Shown here one piece after another: positions 16,774-24,290 of a DNA stretch of 64,000 bases (position 1 is its first letter; every line of letters begins with the position of its first letter). Location: assembly GCF_005887635.2 (NCBI RefSeq), contig NZ_CP040821.1, positions 1 to 64,000 on the forward strand. Direction: 5' to 3'. Below the pieces are notes generated by a model. That model saw nothing but the letters and a program-made list of their open reading frames with translations. It was not told the origin of the DNA and searched no databases. The DNA is from Paroceanicella profunda. GTDB taxonomy: Bacteria > Pseudomonadota > Alphaproteobacteria > Rhodobacterales > Rhodobacteraceae. Both the position numbers and the translations under genes were made by a program.

Positions 16774-17784
16774 ATGACCTTCGCCCGTCTCAGAACCCTC
16801 GGCACGGCCCTGGCCGCCGCCGTGCTCGTGGCCGGTTCCGCCGCCGCCCAGGCGCCGCAGTTCTTCCGCATCGGCACCGGTGGCACCGCCGGCACCTACT
16901 ACCCGATCGGCGGCCTGATCGCGAACGCGATCTCCAACCCGCCGGGCTCGCGCCCCTGCGCCGAGGGCGGCTCCTGCGGCGTGGAAGGCCTGATCGCCAC
17001 CGCGCTGGCCGCGAACGGCTCGGTCGCCAACGTGAACGCCATCGGCGCCGGCACGCTGGAATCGGGCTTCTCGCAGTCCGACGTCGCCACCTGGGCGCAG
17101 ACCGGCACCGGCATCTGGGAAGGCCGCCCGCCGGTTGAGAAGCTGCGCGCCATCGCCAACCTCTACCCCGAGAGCATCCACCTCGTGGCCGCCGCCGGCG
17201 CCGGCATCAAGAGCGTGGCCGACCTGAAGGGCAAGCGCGTCTCGCTCGACGAGCCGGGCTCCGGCACGCTGGTCGACGCCCGCATCATCCTGGGCGCCTA
17301 CGGGCTGAGCGAGGATGACATCGACGCCGCCTTCCTCAAGCCCGACCAGGCCGCGGACCGGATGCGGGACGGCGCGATGGACGCGTTCTTCTTCGTCGGC
17401 GGCTTCCCGGCCGGCGCCATCGCCGAGCTGGCCTCCCAGGCCGACGTGACCCTGGTGCCGATCTCGGGCGCCGAGGCGGAGGGCATCACCTCCAAATACA
17501 CGTTCTTCGCCTCCCAGACCGTACCCGGCGGCACCTATGAGGGCGTTCCGGAGGACACGCAGACCCTCGCTGTGGGCGCGCAGTGGGTCACCAGCGCCGA
17601 CCAGCCGGAAGAGCTGATCTACGAGATCACCAAGGCGCTGTGGAACGCGAACACCCGCAAGCTGCTCGACAACGGCCATTCCAAGGGCAAGGAAATCACC
17701 GAGGCCACCGCGCTGGACGGTGTGGGCATCCCGCTGCACCCGGGGGCCGAGCGCTTCTACAAGGAAGCCGGCCTGCTGAAGTAA
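16774..17784 (+). CDS. TAXI-family TRAP transporter solute-binding protein
   Basis: Periplasmic receptor of 336 aa. A signal peptide ends near residue 25 (SAAAQA). The TAXI signature follows at once (FRIGTGGTAGTYYPIGG). DLKGKRVSLDEPGSGT is the usual central segment. The start at 16774 is preferred over an ATG 30 nt upstream because AGGGG precedes it at a good distance. It is separated from the fused permease gene by 91 nt containing a strong hairpin. TAXI systems import organic acids or amino acids such as glutamate; the substrate here cannot be told. Confidence 0.93.
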   Translation: MTFARLRTLGTALAAAVLVAGSAAAQAPQFFRIGTGGTAGTYYPIGGLIANAISNPPGSRPCAEGGSCGVEGLIATALAANGSVANVNAIGAGTLESGFSQSDVATWAQTGTGIWEGRPPVEKLRAIANLYPESIHLVAAAGAGIKSVADLKGKRVSLDEPGSGTLVDARIILGAYGLSEDDIDAAFLKPDQAADRMRDGAMDAFFFVGGFPAGAIAELASQADVTLVPISGAEAEGITSKYTFFASQTVPGGTYEGVPEDTQTLAVGAQWVTSADQPEELIYEITKALWNANTRKLLDNGHSKGKEITEATALDGVGIPLHPGAERFYKEAGLLK

Positions 17785-17813
17785 GCGCGGCCGCGCACCA
17801 AGATCCCGACCCT

Positions 17814-17841
17814 GCGGCCCGCGCCATCCCGCGCGGGCCGC
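17814..17841 (+). terminator. Intercistronic hairpin between receptor and permease
   Basis: GCGGCCCGCGC (17814-17824) pairs perfectly with GCGCGGGCCGC (17831-17841) over a 6-nt loop. There is no U-tract. Such hairpins commonly stabilise the receptor message and reduce read-through into the permease, giving more receptor than permease. Partial attenuation is the likeliest role. Confidence 0.55.
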
Positions 17842-17875
17842 TTGCGCTGCCTCCAGTCGAAAAGGCCTCAGAGAG

Positions 17876-20011
17876 ATGGCAACCGATCCCTCGCGTCCCT
17901 CCGGGGCAGATGACCCGCATGCCCCGGGGGCACAGGCCTCCGCGCAGGCCGATGCCGCGGCGCGTGACGCCGCGCTCACCGAGGCCCAGATGAAGGAGCT
18001 GGAGGAGCGCTTCGACCCCGAAGTGCGCTTCCGCCCGCTCGGGCCCACGCTGGGCGTGGTGGCAGCCGCGCTGCTGTTCGTCCTCGCCTGCTACCATTAC
18101 TACACCGCCGGCTTCGGCATTCCGCGCGCGGCCACGCACCGCGGCACCCATCTCGCCTTCACGCTGGCGCTCACCTTCCTCGCCTTCGCGGCCTGGGGCC
18201 GGGGCGAGGCGCGGCGCAGCAGCCTGCTCGCGCCCCTCGGCCTGCCGCTCATCGACTGGGTGCTGGCGCTCGCCGGCGCCGCCGCCGCCCTCTACGTGCC
18301 CTGGATCTTCGACGACCTCGCCTTCCGCGTGGGCAACCCGCTGCCGATCGACGTGTGGATGGGCACCATCCTCATCGTGGTGCTGCTGGAGGCCACGCGC
18401 CGCGCCATGGGCTGGCCGCTGCCGGTGATCGCGCTGTGCTTCCTCGCCTATGCCTATTTCGGCCGCTCCATGCCCGGCGTGCTCACCCATCCGGGCGCGG
18501 ACTGGACCGGCATCGTGAACCACCTCTACCTCACCTCGCAGGGCATCTACGGCACCGCGCTGGGGGTGATCTCCACCTACGTGTTCCACTTCGTGCTGTT
18601 CGGGGTGCTCGCCACGCGCATCGGGCTGGGGCAGCTCTTCATCGACCTCGCCTCGGCGCTGGCCGGGCGCTACGCCGGCGGGCCGGCGAAGGTGTCGGTG
18701 ATCTCCTCGGCCATGCTGGGCTCGATCTCCGGCTCCTCCATCGCCAACACGGTCACCACCGGCGCGCTCACCATCCCGGCGATGATCCGCATCGGCTATC
18801 CGCGCCACTTCGCCGCCGCGGTGGAGGCCGCCTCCTCCACCGGCGGGCAGATCACCCCGCCGGTGATGGGCGCCGTGGCCTTCCTGATGATCGAATACCT
18901 GGGCGTGCCGCTCACCACCATCCTCACCGCGGCGCTGGTGCCGGCCTTCATGCATTTCTTCGGCGTGCTGGTGCAGGTGCACCTGGAGGCCCGCCGCCGC
19001 GGCCTGCGCGGCCTCACCAAGGCGGAGCTGCCGGACGCCTGGGCGGTGTTCCGGCGCGACTGGCTCACCACCATCCCGCTCATCCTGCTGGTGGCGGTGC
19101 TGCTCTCGGGGCGCACGCCCTACTCGGCGGCGTTCTGGGGCATCACCTCCTGCATCGGGGTGCTGATCATCCAGAACGTGATGCGTCATCCGCTGCGCGA
19201 GGCGGCGAAGCGCGTGGCGCGCGAAGTGTTCGACGGCTTCGTGCTGGGCGCGAAATTCTCGCTCTCCGTCACCGCCGCGGCGGCGCTGGTCGGCGTGATC
19301 ATCGGCGTGGTGACGCTGACGGGCGTGGGCTTCAAGATCGCCTACATGGTGACCTCGGTGGCGGCGGACTGGGCCGGCACGGTCTCCACCTGGCTGGCGG
19401 TGCTGCCCTTCGAGATCATGGACACCATGACCCTCACCCTGCTGTTCACGCTGATCATGACCGCCTTCGTGTGCATCCTGATGGGCTGCGGCATCCCCAC
19501 CACGGCGAACTACCTCATCATGATCGCGGTGGCCGCCCCCATCCTCTCCATGCTGGGGGTGCAGCCGCTGGTGGCGCATTTCTTCGTGTTCTACTACGGG
19601 GTGCTGGCGGACATCACGCCACCCGTGGCACTGGCGGCCTACGCCGCCGCCGGCATCGCGAACGCGAACGCGTTCAAGGCCGGCAACACCGCCTTCCGGC
19701 TGGGCATGGGCAAGGCGCTGGTGCCCTTCGTCTTCGTGTTCTCGCCCTCGCTGCTGCTGGTAACGGACGGGTTCACCTGGGGGCAGTTCTTCCTCGCCAC
19801 CGGCGGGGCGATGCTGGGGATCTGGGCGCTCTCCGCCGCCTTCGCGGACTGGCTATTCGGCCCGCTCTACGCGGTGGAGCGCGCGCTGCTGGGCATCGCG
19901 GCCATCCTGCTGGTGGCGCCGGACCTCGTGGCCACGCTCATCGGCCTCGCGCTGATCGCGCCCATCGCGGCGCGGCAGCTTCTGGCCCGGGGCCCGGCAA
20001 GCCCGGCCTGA
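17876..20011 (+). CDS. TRAP transporter fused permease (4TM/12TM), TAXI type
   Basis: Single polypeptide of 711 aa joining the small DctQ-like and large DctM-like membrane subunits, as is normal for TAXI systems. A soluble N-terminus of about 55 residues precedes many hydrophobic segments. The DctM-type core motif GSISGSSIANTVTTGALTIP is near 280-300, and a second conserved region, MGCGIPTTANYLIM, is near 540. It uses an ion gradient to import the solute delivered by the preceding receptor. The gene ends just before the hipBA promoter. Confidence 0.95.
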   Translation: MATDPSRPSGADDPHAPGAQASAQADAAARDAALTEAQMKELEERFDPEVRFRPLGPTLGVVAAALLFVLACYHYYTAGFGIPRAATHRGTHLAFTLALTFLAFAAWGRGEARRSSLLAPLGLPLIDWVLALAGAAAALYVPWIFDDLAFRVGNPLPIDVWMGTILIVVLLEATRRAMGWPLPVIALCFLAYAYFGRSMPGVLTHPGADWTGIVNHLYLTSQGIYGTALGVISTYVFHFVLFGVLATRIGLGQLFIDLASALAGRYAGGPAKVSVISSAMLGSISGSSIANTVTTGALTIPAMIRIGYPRHFAAAVEAASSTGGQITPPVMGAVAFLMIEYLGVPLTTILTAALVPAFMHFFGVLVQVHLEARRRGLRGLTKAELPDAWAVFRRDWLTTIPLILLVAVLLSGRTPYSAAFWGITSCIGVLIIQNVMRHPLREAAKRVAREVFDGFVLGAKFSLSVTAAAALVGVIIGVVTLTGVGFKIAYMVTSVAADWAGTVSTWLAVLPFEIMDTMTLTLLFTLIMTAFVCILMGCGIPTTANYLIMIAVAAPILSMLGVQPLVAHFFVFYYGVLADITPPVALAAYAAAGIANANAFKAGNTAFRLGMGKALVPFVFVFSPSLLLVTDGFTWGQFFLATGGAMLGIWALSAAFADWLFGPLYAVERALLGIAAILLVAPDLVATLIGLALIAPIAARQLLARGPASPA

Positions 20012-20073
20012 CCCCGGGGGCGGGCAGGGGCGGGGCCGGGAGACCGGCCACGCCCATACGCCTTCGCGCATAA

Positions 20074-20104
20074 GTCAACTTTATACGTCTCTCCGTATAT
20101 TGAC
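20074..20104. promoter_or_regulatory. Dyad operator overlapping the hipBA -35
   Basis: Two nested inverted repeats lie here. TATACG (20082-20087) pairs with CGTATA (20094-20099), and GTCAA (20074-20078) pairs with TTGAC (20100-20104). The right arm is also the promoter -35. HipB-type antitoxins repress their own operon at such dyads, so this is the probable HipB site. Confidence 0.6.
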
Positions 20105-20128
20105 GGCTCATGCGCGACGGCGTATCAT
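20100..20128 (+). promoter_or_regulatory. hipBA promoter
   Basis: TTGACG (20100-20105), a 17-nt spacer, and TATCAT (20123-20128) form one of the best sigma70-like promoters in the window. Transcription would start near 20135, leaving a very short leader before the GAGAGGAG ribosome site of hipB. Confidence 0.65.
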
Positions 20129-20149
20129 CCTCGTGAGAGGAGCCCCGGC

Positions 20150-20401
20150 ATGGACCAGGTTTACCGCACCCCGCAACAGATCGGCGCCGCCCTGCGCCGC
20201 CGCCGACGCCTGCTCGGGCTGAGCCAGGCCGAGCTTGGCGCGCGCACCGGCCTGCGGCAGGCCACGGTCTCCTCGGTGGAGGCGGGGGAGGCCGGCACCC
20301 GGCTGGCCACGCTGTGCGAGCTGATGGCGGCGCTGGACCTCGACTTCGCCCTGCGCCCGCGCGCCGAGGATGACGGGCCCTCCCTCGAAACCCTGTTCTG
20401 A
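20150..20401 (+). CDS. hipB: HipB-like antitoxin, XRE helix-turn-helix
   Basis: Small DNA-binding antitoxin of 83 aa. An XRE-type helix-turn-helix spans about residues 10-65 (LGLSQAELGARTGLRQATVSSVEAGE), followed by a short acidic tail. HipB proteins bind and inhibit HipA and repress the operon. It has a strong ribosome site (GAGAGGAG), a consensus-like promoter and a dyad operator upstream. The hipA start is 4 nt after its stop, so the pair is co-translated. Confidence 0.92.
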   Translation: MDQVYRTPQQIGAALRRRRRLLGLSQAELGARTGLRQATVSSVEAGEAGTRLATLCELMAALDLDFALRPRAEDDGPSLETLF

Positions 20402-20405
20402 CGGC

Positions 20406-21734
20406 ATGGCCCGCCGCCCAGCCCATGCCCCGCTCGCGGTGATGATCAACGGCCGCCGCGTCGGCCGGCTCAGCCGCGCGGCCTCCGGCGCGGTGAGCTT
20501 TTCCTATGACCCGGGCTGGCTGGGCTGGGCTGCGGCCTTCCCGGTGTCGCTCTCCCTGCCGCTGCGCGAGGAAGGCTACGCCGGCGCCCCGGTGCTCGCG
20601 GTGTTCGACAACCTGCTGCCGGATGCCGAGCCGGTCCGCCGCCGGGTGGCCGAACGGGTCGGCGCGGCGGGAACCGACCCGTTCAGCCTGCTCGCCGCCC
20701 TTGGCGCGGATTGCGTGGGCGCGCTGCAGTTCCTGCCGGAGGACCGCGCCGCCGGGCCCGTCGGCGCCGTCTCCGGCCGCGCCGTGACGGAGGCGGAGAT
20801 CGCGCAGGTGCTGCGCAACCTCGCCAGCGCACCGCTCGGGCTGGACCCGGACGCGGAGTTCCGCATCTCCCTCGCCGGGGCGCAGGAGAAGACGGCGCTG
20901 CTGCGCGCCGGCGGGCGCTGGATGATCCCGCAGAGCACCACGGCCACCACCCACATCCTCAAGCCGCAGATCGGCGCGCTGCCCCAGGGCATCGACCTCA
21001 GCGACAGCGTGGAGAACGAGTTCCTCTGCCTCCGGCTCGCCTCCGCACTCGGCCTGCCGGTGGCCCGGGCCGAGATCGCCGATTTCGAGGAGGTCCGCAC
21101 CCTGGTGGTGGAGCGCTTCGACCGGCTGCACGCGGCGGACGGGCGGCTGCTGCGCCTGCCGCAGGAGGATTTCTGCCAGGCGCTCGGCGTGCCGCCGGCG
21201 CGCAAGTACCAGTCCGAGGGCGGGCCGGGCCTGGTGGAGATGCTGCGCCTGCTGCTGGGCGCCGACCGGCCGGAGGCCGACCGGCTGCAGCTTCTGCGCG
21301 CGGCCATGGTGTTCTGGCTGCTCGGCGCCACCGACGGGCACGCGAAGAACTTCAGCCTGTTCCTGCGCCCCGGCGGGCGCTTCGGCCTCACGCCGCTCTA
21401 CGACGTGCTGAGCGCGGAGCCCGCCCGCGCGGCCGGCGCCCTGCGCCAGCGGCAGTTCCGGCTGGCCATGTCGGCCGGGCGCAGGCGGCACTACCTGGTC
21501 GACGAGATCATGCCCCGGCACTTCGCGCAGACCGCCGCGGAGGCCGGGCTCGGCCCGCGCCTGCTCCGCCCCCTAGTCGAGGAACTGGCCGACACGGGCC
21601 CCGCCCGGGCGGAGGCGGCGGTGGCCGCCCTGCCGCCGGGCTTTCCCGCCTCCCTCGCCACCGCGGTGCTGGACGGGCTGACCCGCCGCAGCGCGCGGCT
21701 GGCCCTGCCGGAGGGTGCGCGCGCCGGCGGATGA
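20406..21734 (+). CDS. hipA: HipA-like serine/threonine kinase toxin
   Basis: Type II toxin kinase of 442 aa. An N-terminal HipA-like domain ends near residue 110. The kinase core follows with ISLAGAQEKTAL (glycine-rich loop region), HILKPQ (ATP-binding lysine region), catalytic ATDGHAKNF (Asp and Asn) and a metal-binding YDVLS. HipA kinases phosphorylate a tRNA synthetase or similar target and cause dormancy. All key residues appear present, so it is probably active. The start at 20406 is the first ATG after hipB; an open frame beginning 12 codons earlier lies inside hipB. Confidence 0.92.
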   Translation: MARRPAHAPLAVMINGRRVGRLSRAASGAVSFSYDPGWLGWAAAFPVSLSLPLREEGYAGAPVLAVFDNLLPDAEPVRRRVAERVGAAGTDPFSLLAALGADCVGALQFLPEDRAAGPVGAVSGRAVTEAEIAQVLRNLASAPLGLDPDAEFRISLAGAQEKTALLRAGGRWMIPQSTTATTHILKPQIGALPQGIDLSDSVENEFLCLRLASALGLPVARAEIADFEEVRTLVVERFDRLHAADGRLLRLPQEDFCQALGVPPARKYQSEGGPGLVEMLRLLLGADRPEADRLQLLRAAMVFWLLGATDGHAKNFSLFLRPGGRFGLTPLYDVLSAEPARAAGALRQRQFRLAMSAGRRRHYLVDEIMPRHFAQTAAEAGLGPRLLRPLVEELADTGPARAEAAVAALPPGFPASLATAVLDGLTRRSARLALPEGARAGG

Positions 21735-21872
21735 GCCCGGCAGCGGCCACAGGATTTGACCGGGCCCCGCCGCGCCCTAGTCTCCTGCTGGCGCGGGCCG
21801 ACCGGCCTGCGCGCCGGGGCGGACCCCTCGCGACGCCGCCCCGGACAGAACCGATACAGGGAGAGACCATCC

Positions 21873-22748
21873 ATGCCGCTCCGCCATACCCCCCGCGCCG
21901 CGATGCGCAACGGCGTCCTTGGCCTGCTCGGCCTGGCCACGCTGGGCGCCTGCGACGCGAGCAACGTGAACGCGGTGAACGCCGCGATGACCGGGGCTGC
22001 CGTTCTGGCGCAGGGCGATGCCACGGTGTCCGAGCAGCGCGAACTCGGCCAGGCCGCCACGAAGGAGACGCTGCAGGACTACACCCGCAGCCCGGACCGC
22101 AAGCTGGAAGGCAAGCTCACCCGCATCGTCGAGGGCATCGCGCAGGCCAACGGGCTCGACACCTTCCCCTGGCAGGTGGTGCTGCTGAAATCCGGCGAGG
22201 TGAACGCCTTCACCCCCGGCGGCGGCTACATCTTCGTGGAGGACGGGATCATCGCCCAGGCCCGCACCGAGGCGATGATGGCCATGGTGCTCGCGCATGA
22301 GATGGCGCATGTGCAGAAGGCCCACCCGGCCGACGGCATGCGCGACCGCACCGCCATCGTGGCCGGGTCCAGCGCGCTCTCCGCCTATCTGGGCGGGCAG
22401 GGCAGCGGGCTCACCTCCGCCGCCGTGGACCAGGCGATGCAATATGTCACCCTCGCCGCGGTGAACGGCTACGGCCGCGACAAGGAGACCGAGGCGGATG
22501 ACATCGGCTTCGGCTATTACGTGAAGGCCGGCTACATGCCCTCGGCGGCGCCGCGCATCTTCCAGCGCTTCGCCAAGCTCAACGGCACGCAGCCCGCGCT
22601 CACCCATTTCTTCCACGGCAGCCACCCACAGTCCGCCGACCGGGCGAAGCGCATCCAGCAGCTGGTCAACCAGCTTCCCGCCGGGCGCCGCAACAGCGGC
22701 ATCAACCAGACCGACGAGTGGCAGCGCCTCACCGGCGCCTACCGCTGA
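21873..22748 (+). CDS. M48-family metalloprotease, lipoprotein
   Basis: Periplasmic zinc metalloprotease of 291 aa. The zinc motif HEMAH lies in VLAHEMAHVQ, and the downstream zinc glutamate lies in KETEADDIGF. A signal peptide ends in a lipobox (TLGAC), so it should be a lipoprotein. Related M48 proteases (LoiP/BepA type) take part in outer-membrane protein quality control. ATG 21873 is taken as the start; an ATG at 21903 would also retain the lipobox. It is convergent with acvB, with only 3 nt between the two stops. Confidence 0.9.
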   Translation: MPLRHTPRAAMRNGVLGLLGLATLGACDASNVNAVNAAMTGAAVLAQGDATVSEQRELGQAATKETLQDYTRSPDRKLEGKLTRIVEGIAQANGLDTFPWQVVLLKSGEVNAFTPGGGYIFVEDGIIAQARTEAMMAMVLAHEMAHVQKAHPADGMRDRTAIVAGSSALSAYLGGQGSGLTSAAVDQAMQYVTLAAVNGYGRDKETEADDIGFGYYVKAGYMPSAAPRIFQRFAKLNGTQPALTHFFHGSHPQSADRAKRIQQLVNQLPAGRRNSGINQTDEWQRLTGAYR

Positions 22749-22751
22749 GGC

Positions 22752-24290
22752 CTATTCGCCGGGGGTGTGCGGGTCCACGCTCCCGGCGGGTGACGCCACC
22801 GGGAGAACCGAGCCGCCACCCGCCTGCGAGGCGCGCGTGCCCTGCCGGTGCTCCAGCCCGTCGAGAACCCGCAGGGCGAGGGCGGTGTAATCCCCGTCGA
22901 AATGGTGGCCGCCGTCGGTGCGGATCACTTCCGCGCCGCTGCCCTCCAGCGCGGGGCAGGGCGAATCCTCCTCCTCCACGCCGTAGACGCACTGCACCTT
23001 CTCCGCCGGCAGCGCGGCCAGCGCCGCGGCCACCGGCGTCGCGGCCTCGGAGGTGGTGCCCAGCCAGCCGGAAACGGTGATCTCCCAGTCCGCCTCATGC
23101 GCGAGGCCGAGCAGCGAGACCTGCACCACCCGGTCCCGCAACCGGGGGGGCAGGGCGGCATAGACATCCGGCAGCACCCCGGCGCCGAAGGAATAGCCGA
23201 TCAGCACCACCCGGTGCGTGCCCCAGAGCGCGGAATAGCGCCCCACGATGCGGGTGATGTCCTGCGCGGTCTCCTCCGGCGTGCGCCGGCTCCAGAAGTA
23301 GCGCAGCGCGTCGAGCCCGACCACCGGCACCCCGCGCGACTGCAGCTCGCCCGCGATGGTCTTGTCGAGGTCGCGCCAGCCGCCGTCACCGGAGATCACG
23401 ATGGCCATCGCGTCATGGGTGGGCGTGGTGGGCAGGGCGGCGAGGGGCAGCCGGGTCATGCTCTCGTCGAGCCGGGCCAGCGCCGCGTCGATCTCGCTGC
23501 CCAGCGAGGCCACGGCAGAGCCGGGGGTCTCCACCCGCTGGTAGGTGGCGCCCTCCGAATCGAGCGCGGCCACGCGCGCCGCGCTGTCGGCCGGCGCATC
23601 GCCGCCCAGCACCACGGTGAGCGGGGCCGGCAGCGCGCCGGAGGGCAGCTCGAAATGCCCGGCGCCGGGCCCGGCGGCCCGTGGCGCCTCGGTGCACAGG
23701 CGCGCCGGGCTGCCCCAGTCCGCCGCCGGGTTGGCCGCCAGCGCGGCGCCGATCGTGGCGTCCGGGGTCTGGGCCAGCATGTCGAGCACCAGCGCCCCGC
23801 CGGCGCCCAGCCCGGCCACCACCGGCCCGGCGAAGGTGTCGGCCCCGGTCTGCCGGGCGATCTGGTGGCTGGAGCGCTCGATGTCGGAGACGAGATAGGC
23901 ACAGTCTCCCGTCACGGCGCGGATCTTGGCGAGATAGGTCGGAAGGTCCACCTCCACCACCGCGGCGCCACTGCCGGTGAGCCGGGCCGCGAGCCCGGTC
24001 TCCTCCGTGCCCCAGCCAGCGGCGCCGGAAAACAGGTAGACCGTGCCGCGCGCGGCCCCCTCCGGCAGGCCGACCCTGGCGCCGTCGAGCAGCCCGAGAT
24101 CGACATCCGCCGCCCGCGCCGCGCCCCCCTGGCCGGCGGCAAGGCCGAGCCCGAGCGCCAGGGCGAGCCCGCGCAGCCCCGTGCGCAGCCCCGTGCGCGC
24201 CCACGCGCGCATCCTCGGGCCGGTCCGCGCACAGGCACGGCCGGGGCCGGAGCAGCCCCCGGGGCACGGGGTCTGAGACGAATCAGTCAT
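22752..24290 (-). CDS. acvB: AcvB/VirJ-family periplasmic lysyl-phosphatidylglycerol hydrolase
   Basis: Secreted alpha/beta-hydrolase-like protein of 512 aa. The C-terminal VirJ half shows the nucleophile elbow GYSFGAG and the preceding ISGDGGWRDLDK segment. The N-terminal AcvB half is an additional related domain. In Agrobacterium AcvB hydrolyses lysyl-phosphatidylglycerol made by LpiA/MprF, and here it overlaps mprF by 8 nt, the same pairing. The start at 24290 has a GAGGAGGG site but gives a long N-tail. ATG 24212 would give a cleaner signal peptide (MRAWARTG...AARA) but has poor ribosome-site spacing. Confidence 0.88.
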   Translation of the reverse strand: MTDSSQTPCPGGCSGPGRACARTGPRMRAWARTGLRTGLRGLALALGLGLAAGQGGAARAADVDLGLLDGARVGLPEGAARGTVYLFSGAAGWGTEETGLAARLTGSGAAVVEVDLPTYLAKIRAVTGDCAYLVSDIERSSHQIARQTGADTFAGPVVAGLGAGGALVLDMLAQTPDATIGAALAANPAADWGSPARLCTEAPRAAGPGAGHFELPSGALPAPLTVVLGGDAPADSAARVAALDSEGATYQRVETPGSAVASLGSEIDAALARLDESMTRLPLAALPTTPTHDAMAIVISGDGGWRDLDKTIAGELQSRGVPVVGLDALRYFWSRRTPEETAQDITRIVGRYSALWGTHRVVLIGYSFGAGVLPDVYAALPPRLRDRVVQVSLLGLAHEADWEITVSGWLGTTSEAATPVAAALAALPAEKVQCVYGVEEEDSPCPALEGSGAEVIRTDGGHHFDGDYTALALRVLDGLEHRQGTRASQAGGGSVLPVASPAGSVDPHTPGE

